DNA from: Synechococcus sp. WH 8020
GTDB taxonomy: Bacteria > Cyanobacteriota > Cyanobacteriia > PCC-6307 > Cyanobiaceae
Length of the DNA stretch: 64,000 nt
Direction: 5' to 3'
NCBI RefSeq assembly: GCF_001040845.1
Contig: NZ_CP011941.1
Coordinates: 1,832,828-1,896,827 of the forward strand
The notes below the pieces were generated by a model, which was not told the origin of the DNA, did no database searches, and saw only the letters and a list, made by a program, of their open reading frames with translations. Shown piece after piece: positions 41,568 to 51,343 of this stretch; position 1 is the stretch's first letter, and each line of letters starts with the position of its first letter. A program made the translations under genes and the position numbers.

Positions 41568-41571
41568 GGAC

Positions 41572-42855
41572 TTAGCGCAGAAGACTTGATTCTTGCGACT
41601 CCAACCATCCCTGCCAACGGCCCCGTTCCCATTTGCCCTCCAACGAAGGTTCAAGAACCGCGCATTCGAGCCATTGCATCGGCTGCTCGGCTGGTAGCCA
41701 TCCTGAGGTGATCGAGCGCAGGGAGGCGTGCAGCGACGCCCAGCCCTCGGACTCGATCCAGCCATCACGGCAACGCACCAACGCCACCAAACGCTGCCCC
41801 CATTCCTGACTGGCAATCGGCAGCAGCAGCACTGCTTCCAACGGCAGTCCCTGCTCCTGGGCTTGATGCAGCAGGCGTTGGCTGAGCTGCTCAGGAAACA
41901 CCGTTTCACCACCGGAATGGATGGCACCATCGATCCGGCCTTGTATCTGCACGTTTAGAGCCCCATCTCCTGCGGTGATCAAAGCGGCAGCATCTCCGCT
42001 GCACCACCAGCCCTCGGCATCCACAAGAGGGTCCAGCCGACCATCAAGCCAACGCGCGAGCGCCAAACGCCGCGTCCGCACCCTCAACACACCATCCCGA
42101 TCCAGGTGCAGCTCCACATCATCGAGAGGTGCACCACATCCCCGCTCCCCCTCAAGAAAGCGATCGGGCGCCTGCGCCACCACCATCGCAGCTGTTTCCG
42201 TAGATCCATAACAAGGAGCAAGGCGAATCCCCAGCTCGCGAGCACGCTCAGCCAGGGGGGCAGAAAGCCCGGCTCCTCCCACCCAAACCAGCGCCAAATT
42301 CTGCAACCACGCCACCCCCTCAGGGTGATCCAGCAACCGTTTGAGCTGGGTGGGCACTAAAGACACCGCAGCCGGTTTCTGGCCCCAACGTGGTAAGTCC
42401 AAACAGGTTGCCAGCAAGGACGGCGGATCTTTCATCAATGGCGGAGGGAGCGACACGTGCTGCGCGCCCCAAAGGCGACCGCGCCACCAGGGCATCAGGC
42501 CACTGATGTGATGAAGCGGCAGGGGGTTGAGCAAGATCAACCCCTCGGGGCTGAGCCCAATCCCCTCCAGCCACCGACCACACGCTGCCGCAGAGCGATC
42601 CAAGTGGGTCCAGGGCTGGAGGCACAAGCTGCGCCCCCCCTGGCTGCCACCACTGGCCAACACCACACCACCACCGAGCGGCCAATCAAAGGCAGAGCTT
42701 GAAGGGTCGCCATCGGCTTGACCCCCACCAGCCTGCACCGCTTGTAGGTGCACCCAAGCCCCCGCCTCCACCGCTTGCTGCAGGGCAGCGAAGGTCTCCC
42801 TAGCGCCCCCGGGCTGCACCACCAATGGCACCAGTGCCTGAAAGTCGGCGCTCAC
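41572..42855 (-). CDS. menE: 2-succinylbenzoate--CoA ligase
   Basis: 427 residues of the ANL adenylating family, shorter than typical MenE. P-loop-like VVLASGGSQGGRSL, PLHHISGL, CYGSTETAAMV, WWCSGDAA, GRIDGAIHSGGETVFP. Activates OSB to OSB-CoA in phylloquinone synthesis. The start overlaps the menC stop (ATGA), so translation is coupled. Confidence 0.9.
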   Translation of the reverse strand: MSADFQALVPLVVQPGGARETFAALQQAVEAGAWVHLQAVQAGGGQADGDPSSSAFDWPLGGGVVLASGGSQGGRSLCLQPWTHLDRSAAACGRWLEGIGLSPEGLILLNPLPLHHISGLMPWWRGRLWGAQHVSLPPPLMKDPPSLLATCLDLPRWGQKPAAVSLVPTQLKRLLDHPEGVAWLQNLALVWVGGAGLSAPLAERARELGIRLAPCYGSTETAAMVVAQAPDRFLEGERGCGAPLDDVELHLDRDGVLRVRTRRLALARWLDGRLDPLVDAEGWWCSGDAAALITAGDGALNVQIQGRIDGAIHSGGETVFPEQLSQRLLHQAQEQGLPLEAVLLLPIASQEWGQRLVALVRCRDGWIESEGWASLHASLRSITSGWLPAEQPMQWLECAVLEPSLEGKWERGRWQGWLESQESSLLR

Positions 42856-43838
42856 CCGCTCACCTCAGCTGCGGCCCAGACCTCTGCCGGATCGGAACTA
42901 AACAAGGGGCCAGCGGGACACCACCCCGGGGCCAGCCCAGGAGCCGCCGGTGTTTCCCCTTGAGCCTGAAGGGCCGCTAGATGCGCCAACCAACGGCCAC
43001 CAATCCCGGTTTCAAACGTTGTACTCAGCATGAGGCGAGGCTTACCCCGAAGCAGATCCTGCAGGAGAGGCCTTGGGTCTCCCTCCAACAACGGACGGCG
43101 AACCTGCCAGCCCTCCCACTGATCGCGCCAGGTGGGATGGGCCTGCAAAGACTCATCCAGAGCGACCGGAACCACTGATGCGATGGTCTGAAGGCCCTCC
43201 CAATCATCGGCCGCAAGCGGTTGCTCCAACCACTGCAAGCGTGGATCCCCGCGAAGCTTCTCCACCCATCGCCAAGCCTGAAGCCTGTCCCAGCCGCCAT
43301 TGGCATCGAGCCTCACTCGAGCGGAAAAAGGAAGCTTGTCGAGCAGACCCTGCAGCAAGCACCACTCCTCCTCGAAGTCGCAGGCTGCCACCTTCCACTT
43401 CAGCGTGAAAGGCGAGTTGGAGTCCACAGAGGACAAAAGGCGATCCAGTGCATCCCGCATCGCGACTCCTGCTGGCAACAGGAACGCCGACGTTGGCGCC
43501 TGTAGCCAACCAGCAGAGGAGGCACTCCCCAGCTGGCCATCAAGCTCAGCCAGGGCAGCACCAAGGGCGAAAGCCAAAGCAGCTGGCACTGTTGCGAGCA
43601 AGTGTTCAAGGCTGCTGACAGTCCAGACCACTCCAGACTCCATCATCCGAACTAAGGCGGCCTGGCAAGCCTCATGATCTTCAGTCGCCAAGGGCGACAC
43701 CTCTCCCCATCCAAGACGGCCAGCCGAGTCCTCCAAGCGCAACAACCACCCACGACGGTGCTGCAACACACCAGAGGCCGTCAGCAGCGGCTGGCTGAGC
43801 TGAAACGCATAGGGCTTGATCTGCAACCGAAGCTCCAT
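42852..43838 (-). CDS. menC: o-Succinylbenzoate synthase
   Basis: 328 residues from the ATG at 43838. Enolase-superfamily enzyme: catalytic lysines in LKWKVA and in the GKPRLMLS strand, metal-ligand carboxylates in RLDANGGW, WLEQPLA and ALDESL. It dehydrates SHCHC to OSB. A TTG at 43847 would overlap menA by four bases; the ATG five bases after the menA stop is preferred. Confidence 0.9.
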   Translation of the reverse strand: MELRLQIKPYAFQLSQPLLTASGVLQHRRGWLLRLEDSAGRLGWGEVSPLATEDHEACQAALVRMMESGVVWTVSSLEHLLATVPAALAFALGAALAELDGQLGSASSAGWLQAPTSAFLLPAGVAMRDALDRLLSSVDSNSPFTLKWKVAACDFEEEWCLLQGLLDKLPFSARVRLDANGGWDRLQAWRWVEKLRGDPRLQWLEQPLAADDWEGLQTIASVVPVALDESLQAHPTWRDQWEGWQVRRPLLEGDPRPLLQDLLRGKPRLMLSTTFETGIGGRWLAHLAALQAQGETPAAPGLAPGWCPAGPLFSSDPAEVWAAAEVSG

Positions 43839-43843
43839 GCCTT

Positions 43844-44788
43844 TCAACTCAGGAGGGGGCCCAGCGCTAATCCAGCACTTAAGCCAAGACCATTGAGAGC
43901 CTGAAAACGGAGCGCCAAAAATTTGCTGCCAGCGATTCGATCCGGTTCAGCGTGGTGATCACGCAGCAAACGAATCAGCGCTGCTGCCGCTGGAAGGCCA
44001 ATCGCACCAAACAGGGCCGTGAGCGGCCAATCACCGTGAAGAACTGGCACCCATTCGAGCGCGAGGGTGCCTGCCACAAACCAGGGCACCAAGCTCGCCG
44101 CTTTGGCCGTACCCAAACGCACCACCGGGGAGCATTTGCCGTGGGCCGCGTCCTCATCCACCTGATGAAAATGGGAGCAAAACAACACCAGAGACGTTGC
44201 AAGTGCAGGGCCTGAGCCAAGCATCAGAGCCAGTTGCCAAGGCACTGCTGCCTGATCAGCAGGAGCCAACACAAGCAACGCTGCTGCGGTCGCAAACGGC
44301 CCAAACGCCAGCCAGCAGAGAGGCTCCCCCAAACCCCGATACCCCAACCGGAAGGGTGGACCTTGATACAGATATCCCAACCCACAGCTCACGAGCACCA
44401 GAGGAAGCACGGCGAACGAACTTCGCAACGCGAGCGTCAACATCAAGGCCAGGCCTGAAAGCAACGCAAGACAGGCCCAACGACGTACAGGCCGGCGTTG
44501 CCCTACCAGCGCCACGATCGAATGAGGTTTGCCGGCCACATCAACACCTGTTTCGGCATCAAACAAGTCATTGCTGAGGTTCTCCCAAAGAAGAAGAAGC
44601 ACCGCAGCAAGCAAAAACCCCAAAAAGTGATCCCAACGCACCGGCGCCTGGACACCCTGTCGCCAGCCCGCAGCTAACACCACAGGCATCACGGCAACCG
44701 AATACATCCGCCACTTAATGGCGGCCTTCCAGAGGCGTTGACGATCGGACATGGCGTAACGGGTTGCGACAGCCTGGCGATCTGGCAT
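43844..44788 (-). CDS. menA: 1,4-dihydroxy-2-naphthoate phytyltransferase
   Basis: 314 residues (302 if starting at the ATG 44752). UbiA-type prenyltransferase with eight to nine helices; the first Asp motif is NLSNDLFDAETGVD and the second is in SHFHQVDEDAAHGK. It attaches the phytyl chain to DHNA in phylloquinone synthesis, the photosystem I A1 cofactor. Divergent from menF with about 25 bases between starts. Confidence 0.93.
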   Translation of the reverse strand: MPDRQAVATRYAMSDRQRLWKAAIKWRMYSVAVMPVVLAAGWRQGVQAPVRWDHFLGFLLAAVLLLLWENLSNDLFDAETGVDVAGKPHSIVALVGQRRPVRRWACLALLSGLALMLTLALRSSFAVLPLVLVSCGLGYLYQGPPFRLGYRGLGEPLCWLAFGPFATAAALLVLAPADQAAVPWQLALMLGSGPALATSLVLFCSHFHQVDEDAAHGKCSPVVRLGTAKAASLVPWFVAGTLALEWVPVLHGDWPLTALFGAIGLPAAAALIRLLRDHHAEPDRIAGSKFLALRFQALNGLGLSAGLALGPLLS

Positions 44789-44813
44789 GGGCTAGATCCA
44801 GACACGCCGCGAC

Positions 44814-46292
44814 ATGGCTCATACATTTGAACAGGATGCTGCACTGATTCGCCTGCGCATGACAGCCGCTTTCAAACAACCAACGGCTGCTCAATCTTTC
44901 GGCACTCTGCTCGAGTGGGCTCAACGCGCCTGGAATCAGCGCCAAGTCGAGGAGGGCACCTTCAGCATCGCCCTGCCGATCGCCCCTCAGGATCCTCTCA
45001 AACAGTTGCCATGCCTGGCGGTCGACAGCTCTTTTCGTTTCCTATGGGACAGCGCACCAGGCCTCTGCCTCGCTGCAGCTGGTCAATGCCAACACCTGGA
45101 GCTGGCAGGTCCGCGACGATTTGAGCTGGCCCAACGCTTCAGCGACACCACCCTGCAACGATTGATTGATGCCAGCCCTGAAGCACCTTGCCAGGCCCGT
45201 TCACGGGTCTTGCTGGCCTTCAGCTTCTTTGAACAGAGCAAGGAGCAGCAGGGACATATTGACGCCGTTCCCTGCTTGCAGGCGCTGCTCCCACGCTGGC
45301 AATTGAGTCGGCATGGCCAACAAAGCTGGTTGCGGATGCATGGCCATGCCTGCGATCCCTCGGATGTGCGTGTTTTAACGGAAGCGCTATGGCAGATGGC
45401 CGAAGCGCTCAACGCAACCTCGCCCCTCGCTGAGCAAGACGATGCAACGGTTCTGGGCACCCCCGTGGGTTGCTGGAAAGAGAGCTACCAGCCAGCACTC
45501 GAGCAAGGGCTGAAATTAGTGAACGATGGAGCGCTGCACAAGCTGGTGCTGGCCGTGCGTCAATCGATCGAACTCACCACACCTCTCTCTCCCTTACGTC
45601 TGTTGCGGCGGCTGCGACATCAGCAAACGGGCAGCTGTCGTTTCCTCTGGCAACGAGGAAGCAAAGATGCTTTTTTTGGAGCTTCCCCTGAGCGACTGCT
45701 TAATCTGCGCAACGGACGATTGCGCAGTGATGCCCTGGCTGGGACTGCAGGACGAGGGGAAGGCGGCGACACCCTGATGCAGTCGAGTAAGGACCGACAT
45801 GAGCATGAACTAGTGGTCAAGGCGATCAGCGACAGCCTTGGCGAAAAGGGACTCAACCCCCAAAGACCTCGGCGTCCCCAACTGGCACGACATGGGCATT
45901 TGATACACCTACATACCCCTATTTGTGCGGATGCCACAGGGCATCAGGCCCTTGCTCTCGCCGCCGCACTCCACCCCACTCCAGCGGTGGCGGGCTTGCC
46001 AAGGCGGGAGGCGATGCATTGGCTGCAAACGCTTGAACCGTTCGAGCGGGGTGGTTATGCAGCACCCATCGGTTGGATCGACCAAGCCGGTGATGCGGAA
46101 TTGCGGGTTGCCATCCGCTGCGGGCATCTGCGCGGAAACCAACTGGATCTCACCGCAGGGGCTGGCCTTGTGCGGGGATCCATTGCCGAACGAGAGCTTC
46201 AGGAGGTCAGCCAAAAGCTGGCCGTGTTGGCCGACCAGCTTGATCTTCACTCAGGGAATAGGGAGCGAACGCAGACGCCACTCCAGCGATAA
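44814..46292 (+). CDS. menF: Isochorismate synthase
   Basis: 492 residues. Chorismate-binding domain in the second half: LVLAVRQSIEL, FFGASPERLL, ALAGTAGRGEG, KDRHEHELVV and LVRGSIAERELQE. First committed step of phylloquinone synthesis. The first 200 residues are poorly conserved. The stop lies two bases before a 13-base inverted repeat. Confidence 0.93.
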   Translation: MAHTFEQDAALIRLRMTAAFKQPTAAQSFGTLLEWAQRAWNQRQVEEGTFSIALPIAPQDPLKQLPCLAVDSSFRFLWDSAPGLCLAAAGQCQHLELAGPRRFELAQRFSDTTLQRLIDASPEAPCQARSRVLLAFSFFEQSKEQQGHIDAVPCLQALLPRWQLSRHGQQSWLRMHGHACDPSDVRVLTEALWQMAEALNATSPLAEQDDATVLGTPVGCWKESYQPALEQGLKLVNDGALHKLVLAVRQSIELTTPLSPLRLLRRLRHQQTGSCRFLWQRGSKDAFFGASPERLLNLRNGRLRSDALAGTAGRGEGGDTLMQSSKDRHEHELVVKAISDSLGEKGLNPQRPRRPQLARHGHLIHLHTPICADATGHQALALAAALHPTPAVAGLPRREAMHWLQTLEPFERGGYAAPIGWIDQAGDAELRVAIRCGHLRGNQLDLTAGAGLVRGSIAERELQEVSQKLAVLADQLDLHSGNRERTQTPLQR

Positions 46293-46294
46293 CT

Positions 46295-46342
46295 GCCTGA
46301 GTGGGTCTCCTTTCTGAGATCAGGACGAAGACCCACTCAGGC
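46295..46342. terminator. Bidirectional hairpin between menF and gshB, containing the gshB stop
   Basis: Perfect 13-base inverted repeat GCCTGAGTGGGTC (46295-46307) and GACCCACTCAGGC (46330-46342). The 22-base loop can pair further (TCCT with AGGA). The right arm encodes the last residues of gshB (RLSGSSS) and its stop is in the loop side. Little U-run, but length and GC content make a strong hairpin. Confidence 0.7.
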
Positions 46343-47246
46343 GAGCAATCACCATGTCGGCCAGGGGCACATGCATCAATCGCTCCACCTCGCGAATACC
46401 CGTTGGACTGGTGACGTTGATTTCACTCAGCATCCCGCCGATCACATCGATCCCCACAAAGAACAAACCCTCCGAGCGCAAGGCCGGGGCCAAGGCCTCA
46501 CAGATCAAGCGTTCACGCTCCGTGAGCTCCGTGGCCTCCGGGAAGCCCCCAACGGCGAGATTGCTCCGAAACTCCCCCTCTTTTGGCTTGCGGTTCACGG
46601 CTCCCAGGGGTTCTCCATCCACGAGCAGAATTCGCTTATCGCCATCGGTGACAGCAGGCAGAAAGCGTTGAGCCATCACTGGAAGCGAGCCCTGTTCGGT
46701 GACCAGTTCAAGCAACGCCCCAAGTCCTGGCGCGGACGCTGAAACGCGCACAACACCTAAACCAGCCCTTCCCCCGAGGGGCTTCAAAACCACTTCTTCT
46801 TGTTCAAGAGCAAAGGCCGACAGCTCCGAAACACGCCCCGATACCAGTGTGGGGGCCATCCAGCGACTGAAGCGCAGGGCTCCAAGCTTTTCATTCCAAC
46901 TACGCAGCGATGCCGGACGGTTCAGCACCAAGGCACCCGCTCGCTCGGCCACATCGAGCAAATGGGTTGCATAGAGATAAGCCTCATCAACGGGAGGATC
47001 TTTCCGCATCCAGATCGCTCCAAAGCGATTGAGCGGACAGCGCTCTGGTTCGCCGATCTCAATCCAGGGATCGGGCTGCACTGGCACAGCAACCGCTAAG
47101 GGCTCATCACCCAAAGCAATCAAATCTGCAGGCGTAGCCGCCCAGACCTCATGACCGGCGCGCTGGGCCGCCTGCATCAAGGCGGCTGTGGAATCTTTTG
47201 CAGGGTTGATCCGTTCCAGCGGATCCAACACGAAGAGGTGGCGCAT
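46320..47246 (-). CDS. gshB: Glutathione synthetase
   Basis: 308 residues from the ATG at 47246 ([18 protein letters not shown]). ATP-grasp enzyme: [39 protein letters not shown], and [24 protein letters not shown] near the C-terminus. Adds Gly to gamma-Glu-Cys. It follows grxC by 13 bases, giving a grxC-gshB glutathione operon. Confidence 0.95.
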   Translation of the reverse strand: MRHLFVLDPLERINPAKDSTAALMQAAQRAGHEVWAATPADLIALGDEPLAVAVPVQPDPWIEIGEPERCPLNRFGAIWMRKDPPVDEAYLYATHLLDVAERAGALVLNRPASLRSWNEKLGALRFSRWMAPTLVSGRVSELSAFALEQEEVVLKPLGGRAGLGVVRVSASAPGLGALLELVTEQGSLPVMAQRFLPAVTDGDKRILLVDGEPLGAVNRKPKEGEFRSNLAVGGFPEATELTERERLICEALAPALRSEGLFFVGIDVIGGMLSEINVTSPTGIREVERLMHVPLADMVIARLSGSSS

Positions 47247-47259
47247 GGCTGACACCTCT

Positions 47260-47523
47260 TCAGGCCTGACCGGCGAGCAGGCCATCTAGTTTCCCCGCCC
47301 GCTCCAGGCCATGCAATTCATCGCAGCCTCCTACGTGCTGGTCATCGATAAAGATCTGAGGAACGCTGCGTTTGCCGTTGCCTCGAGCGGCCATCGCATC
47401 ACGTCCAGGCTCATCCCCATCCACCGAGACTTCTGTGTAGGCCACACCTTTGCGGTCCAGCAAACCCTTGGCGCGCACGCAAAACGGACAGGTGCTCCAG
47501 GTGTAGATCTCAACCTTGGCCAT
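47260..47523 (-). CDS. grxC: Glutaredoxin 3 type
   Basis: 87 residues. Dithiol active site TCPFC near residues 11-15, [17 protein letters not shown] with the cis-Pro loop and GG motif. Reduces disulfides using glutathione; next to gshB. Divergent from prfB. Confidence 0.94.
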   Translation of the reverse strand: MAKVEIYTWSTCPFCVRAKGLLDRKGVAYTEVSVDGDEPGRDAMAARGNGKRSVPQIFIDDQHVGGCDELHGLERAGKLDGLLAGQA

Positions 47524-47604
47524 CGAACTGCCGCGTACAAAGGCTGAATCTTATGCAGGACAACCGCGCTGATAGCGTCGAGATCAGAAGACTCCCTTGC
47601 AACA

Positions 47605-48733
47605 TTGCTGGATCTCACAGACTTCAAACGCGATCTTTCCGAGCTCACTGACCGCCTGGGCCATGCCCAGGACTGTCTTTGACGTACCTGCACTGAACGC
47701 CAGGCAGCAGGATCTCGAGCAACTCGCCGCTCAACCCGACTTTTGGAACGATCAGCAAAACGCCCAGAAGCAGATGCGTCGCCTCGACGAAGTCAAGGCA
47801 ACGCTGCAGCAACTTGTGGATTGGCGTGGAGCGATCGACGATGGGCAAGCCACTCTTGAGCTCTATGAATTAGAGCCTGACGAAGACCTCCTCGGGGAGG
47901 CTCAGCAGGGACTCGATCAGCTGCGACAAGCGCTGGATCGCTGGGAGCTGGAGCGCCTTCTCAGCGGGGAATATGACAAAGAAGGTGCGGTCTTAAGCAT
48001 CAATGCCGGTGCAGGAGGCACTGATGCCCAGGACTGGGCCCAGATGCTGCTGCGGATGTACACCCGTTGGGCCGAAGACCAAGGGATGAGCGTGAGCGTC
48101 GATGAACTATCGGAGGGAGAGGAAGCGGGCATCAAAAGCACCACGATTGAGATCGAAGGCCGCTACGCCTACGGCTACTTACGAAACGAAAAGGGCACCC
48201 ATCGATTAGTGCGGATTTCGCCATTCAATGCCAATGACAAACGGCAAACGAGCTTCGCGGGGGTGGAAGTGATGCCGAAGCTGGAGGAAGAAGTTGATCT
48301 CGATATTCCTGAAAAAGATCTCGAGGTCACGACCTCCCGCTCCGGCGGGGCTGGTGGACAAAACGTCAACAAGGTGGAAACAGCCGTTCGCATCCTCCAC
48401 GTGCCCACCGGCCTAGCGGTGCGCTGCACTCAAGAGCGCTCTCAGCTTCAGAACAAGGAGAAGGCCATGGCCCTTCTGAAGGCGAAATTGCTGGTGATTG
48501 CTCAGGAGCAGCGTGCAGCAGAAATTGCCGACATCCGTGGCGACATCGTTGAAGCCGCCTGGGGGAATCAGATCCGCAACTACGTCTTTCACCCCTATCA
48601 AATGGTGAAAGACCTGCGCACCCAAGAGGAGACCACAGATGTGCAAGGCGTGATGGATGGAGATCTCAACCCCTTCATCCAGGCGTTATTGCGCCAAGGT
48701 GTGGACCGCCCAGGCAGCGACGACGACACATGA
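47605..48733 (+). CDS. prfB: Peptide chain release factor 2, with programmed +1 frameshift
   Basis: 375 residues when read as 47605-47679 joined to 47681-48733. The first frame starts at TTG 47605 and gives 25 codons ([19 protein letters not shown]...) then CTT TGA C; the second frame continues [14 protein letters not shown]. The GGQ motif ([11 protein letters not shown]) and the class I release-factor domains follow. The shift autoregulates RF2 level as in E. coli. A start at TTG 47597 in the second frame gives an unconserved leader and is rejected. The stop overlaps the DUF3285 start. Confidence 0.95.
47677..47683 (+). other. Programmed +1 frameshift site in prfB
   Basis: CTT TGA C is the canonical RF2 slip site: the UGA at 47680-47682 is read slowly when RF2 is scarce and the ribosome moves from CUU to UUU, continuing at GAC. 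A weak Shine-Dalgarno-like AGGA lies at 47669-47672, upstream as in E. coli but less well matched and at a longer distance. Confidence 0.9.
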
Positions 48734-48939
48734 CTCAGGCTCCCGAAAACAACAGCACCCCCTCTAAGCCCCAAAGCGACGAGAAGGGGGCACCACCGCC
48801 GAGTTTCGTGAAATTAGCCATGCGCAACATGGTGCGCAAAGGCGGGCAGAGCCTGTTCCATTTCGGCCTGACCGCTGCAGGCTTCATTGGTTTCATTCTT
48901 GTGGTGGCCTGGTTAGGGCGACCAACACTCCCGCAATGA
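48730..48939 (+). CDS. DUF3285 family small membrane protein
   Basis: 69 residues; polar Pro/Ser-rich N-terminus then one membrane helix (about 42-62) preceded by [13 protein letters not shown], which is the DUF3285 cyanobacterial family signature. Function unknown. Overlaps prfB (ATGA) and ybeY (ATGA), so it is translationally tied to both. Confidence 0.82.
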   Translation: MTQAPENNSTPSKPQSDEKGAPPPSFVKLAMRNMVRKGGQSLFHFGLTAAGFIGFILVVAWLGRPTLPQ

Positions 48940-49517
48940 TCACGCTCGATCTGGCCTTCAGCCCTGCAGCCGCTGACCTCATCGATGCAGCGGATGACGA
49001 AGGCACACGCTCCAGGCTGCAACACGCCAGCGACTGGGAGTGTGAGTTGAAGGCTTGGATCGAAGCTCTTCGTCTGGAGCGCGGCAACCCATGTCCCGAA
49101 GTCGTAAGGGGCTGCGACTCGGTCAGCCTGGGGGTGTCGCTGCTCGATGACGCCAGTATCACCGAACTCAACAAACGCTGGCGCCAGAAACCCACTTCAA
49201 CAGACGTGCTTTCCTTTGCTGCACTGGAGAGTGAGATGCCAATGGGTGCAGGCCAGGAGCTTGAGCTAGGAGACATTGTCGTGTCGGTGCCCACCGCCCG
49301 TCGTCAAGCGCTGGAGCAGGAGCATGGCCTGGAACGGGAACTGCGCTGGTTGGTCAGTCACGGGCTTCTGCACTTGCTGGGCTGGGATCATCCCGATGAA
49401 GACTCCCTCGCGGCAATGCTGCAGAAACAGGAGCATCTGCTTGGCATGGGGGGTAACGTTCATTCCTTAGGTGAGATCAACTGTGAATCAGCAGATGAAG
49501 TCACTGCTGAACTCTGA
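48936..49517 (+). CDS. ybeY: Endoribonuclease YbeY
   Basis: 193 residues. Zinc site in [14 protein letters not shown]; upstream [17 protein letters not shown] is the conserved YbeY segment. It matures 16S rRNA and acts in ribosome quality control. Located in a prfB-DUF3285-ybeY-dgkA-trpG chain of overlapping genes. Confidence 0.93.
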   Translation: MITLDLAFSPAAADLIDAADDEGTRSRLQHASDWECELKAWIEALRLERGNPCPEVVRGCDSVSLGVSLLDDASITELNKRWRQKPTSTDVLSFAALESEMPMGAGQELELGDIVVSVPTARRQALEQEHGLERELRWLVSHGLLHLLGWDHPDEDSLAAMLQKQEHLLGMGGNVHSLGEINCESADEVTAEL

Positions 49518-49968
49518 AGACGGAGCACCGGTGTTTGAGGAGATCCGCCAGAGCAGCACCCAACGAGCCCATCGTGCAGCCAAACGGGGTGCCTGGCGGA
49601 TCGCGGGGGATCTCCCCTCAAGCTTCCGCTACGCGGCCCAAGGTCTGGGCTACGGCTTCGTTAGCCAAAGGAACTTCCGGATCCACGTTTTTACGGGAGC
49701 GGTGGTTTTAGGACTGGGGATTTGGCTCCAACTCCCCGCGATTCAGCTGGCGGTGTTGGTGCTCACGGTGGCTGTCGTGTTGGTGCTGGAGCTACTGAAT
49801 ACAGCCATTGAGGCTGCGGTGGACTTGGCAATCGGCAGGCGGTTCCATCCCCTAGCCAGAATTGCCAAGGATTGCGCTGCTGCTGCTGTTCTTGTCTCAG
49901 CGATCAGCTCAATGCTGATTGCGCTCCTTCTTCTCCTTCCACCCCTGATCCTGCGCCTGGGCCTCTAA
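49495..49968 (+). CDS. dgkA: Diacylglycerol kinase (prokaryotic DgkA type)
   Basis: About 157 residues; the start may be ATG 49495 or GTG 49483, both inside the end of ybeY. Three membrane helices and the catalytic segment [34 protein letters not shown]. Recycles diacylglycerol or phosphorylates undecaprenol. A 30-residue basic leader precedes the family core. Confidence 0.9.
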   Translation: MKSLLNSEDGAPVFEEIRQSSTQRAHRAAKRGAWRIAGDLPSSFRYAAQGLGYGFVSQRNFRIHVFTGAVVLGLGIWLQLPAIQLAVLVLTVAVVLVLELLNTAIEAAVDLAIGRRFHPLARIAKDCAAAAVLVSAISSMLIALLLLLPPLILRLGL

Positions 49969-49970
49969 CC

Positions 49971-50567
49971 ATGCTCCTGGTTATCGATAACTACGACAGT
50001 TTCACGTTCAACCTCGTGCAATACCTGGGGGAACTTGCCAGCCAGTTCGAGGTTGCGACCGACTGTCGCGTCGAGCGAAACGACGCCCTCAGTCTCGAGG
50101 AGATTCGCGACCTCAATCCATCCGCCATTGTGCTTTCACCTGGTCCAGGCGATCCAGATCAAGCCGGTGTTTGCCTCGAGGTCTTACGCCAACTGTCACC
50201 CACCATCCCAACCCTTGGTGTTTGCCTCGGCCATCAATCGCTCGCGCAGGCCTATGGCGGTCGCGTTGTGAGAGCCAGCGAACTGATGCATGGCAAAACA
50301 TCTCCTGTCCTGCATCGCGGTGAAGGCGTCTTCGCCGGGCTACCCCAACCCCTTACCGCGACCCGTTATCACAGCTTGATTGCTGAACGAGACACCCTTC
50401 CGAACTGTCTTGAAGTCACTGCCTGGCTGGACGACGGAACGATCATGGGGCTGCGCCATCGCGACTACCCCCACCTACAGGGAGTGCAGTTCCATCCTGA
50501 GAGTGTGCTCACAGAAGCGGGGCACCAGCTGCTCGCCAACTTCCTGCGTCAAGCAGAACACCAGTGA
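49971..50567 (+). CDS. trpG: Anthranilate/aminodeoxychorismate synthase glutamine amidotransferase
   Basis: 198 residues from the ATG at 49971, two bases after dgkA. Class I amidotransferase: [30 protein letters not shown], nucleophile Cys in [10 protein letters not shown], and the His-Glu pair in [10 protein letters not shown]. In cyanobacteria one such subunit may serve both TrpE and PabB, so pabA is equally valid as a name. Confidence 0.93.
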   Translation: MLLVIDNYDSFTFNLVQYLGELASQFEVATDCRVERNDALSLEEIRDLNPSAIVLSPGPGDPDQAGVCLEVLRQLSPTIPTLGVCLGHQSLAQAYGGRVVRASELMHGKTSPVLHRGEGVFAGLPQPLTATRYHSLIAERDTLPNCLEVTAWLDDGTIMGLRHRDYPHLQGVQFHPESVLTEAGHQLLANFLRQAEHQ

Positions 50568-50605
50568 CATCACTGCTAGCTTCCTGGTCAAAAAGACGGT
50601 CAACA

Positions 50606-51343
50606 ATGTCGGTCCACGAACGGGTTCAGAGTCTTTTCCGAATTGTTTTGAGTGGCTCGGCACTCGTGGCGATCGGAACTGCTGTGCCAGTTCGGGCCGC
50701 AGGCGTCACCGTGACCAATTACGGCCATAGCGCCTTACTCATCCGCGGAGGTGGCCAATCCGTGATGGTGAATCCGTTTCGTGCCGTGGGCTGCGCCAAA
50801 GGACTCGCTGAGCCACGCGTGAACGCAACGGTGATTCTTGCCAGTTCGGAATTACCTGATGAAGGGGCTCGCATCGGTGGCGGGACCTATTTGGCCAAAC
50901 CAGGCTCCTATCGCGTCGGAGGCCTCAACATCGAAGGGTTCGCTGCTCCCCATGACCGAGTGGGGGGCCGTCGTTTTGGCCAAGCCACGATCTGGCGCTG
51001 GCAACAGGGAGGTCTCAACTTTGCCCATCTCGGAGGCACCGCCGCCACACTCAGCGGTGAAGACAAAGTGCTTCTCGGTCGCCCCGACGTCTTAATCATC
51101 GGCGTCGGCGGCGGCGGCAAGGTCTACGACGGAGAGGAGGCTGCCGAAGTTGTGCGCGCGCTCAATCCGCGCAGGGTGATTCCTGTTCAGTACGTGAATG
51201 GCGAGGCTCCCGCTGGATGCGACCAGGGCGGAGTGCAACCGTTCCTGGATGCGATGTCCGGCACGAAGGTGCGCAAAGTAGGGCCAAACCTCAACCTGCC
51301 TGGAAACCTCGGTGACAGCACCGTGATCGATGTCATGCGTTGA
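50606..51343 (+). CDS. Metallo-beta-lactamase-like (UlaG/UPF0173-type) protein, metal ligands lost, exported
   Basis: 245 residues from the ATG at 50606; signal peptide about 1-32. Lactamase-fold landmarks follow (NYGHSALLI 38-46, HLGG 141-144, VGGGGKVYDGEEAAEVV 167-183, VIPVQY 191-196), but the ligand motif HxHxDH appears as SSELPDE (80-86), the bridging Asp after H141 is Gly, and the last His (usually PMHY) is Gln195. A metal-dependent hydrolase role is therefore unlikely. A GTG at 50564 overlapping the trpG stop is an alternative start. Confidence 0.8.
   Translation: MSVHERVQSLFRIVLSGSALVAIGTAVPVRAAGVTVTNYGHSALLIRGGGQSVMVNPFRAVGCAKGLAEPRVNATVILASSELPDEGARIGGGTYLAKPGSYRVGGLNIEGFAAPHDRVGGRRFGQATIWRWQQGGLNFAHLGGTAATLSGEDKVLLGRPDVLIIGVGGGGKVYDGEEAAEVVRALNPRRVIPVQYVNGEAPAGCDQGGVQPFLDAMSGTKVRKVGPNLNLPGNLGDSTVIDVMR

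Noticed and set aside
47597-47676. prfB start at TTG 47597 in the downstream frame
   Set aside because: Gives an unconserved leader; the other frame encodes the conserved RF2 leader ending in CTT TGA C.
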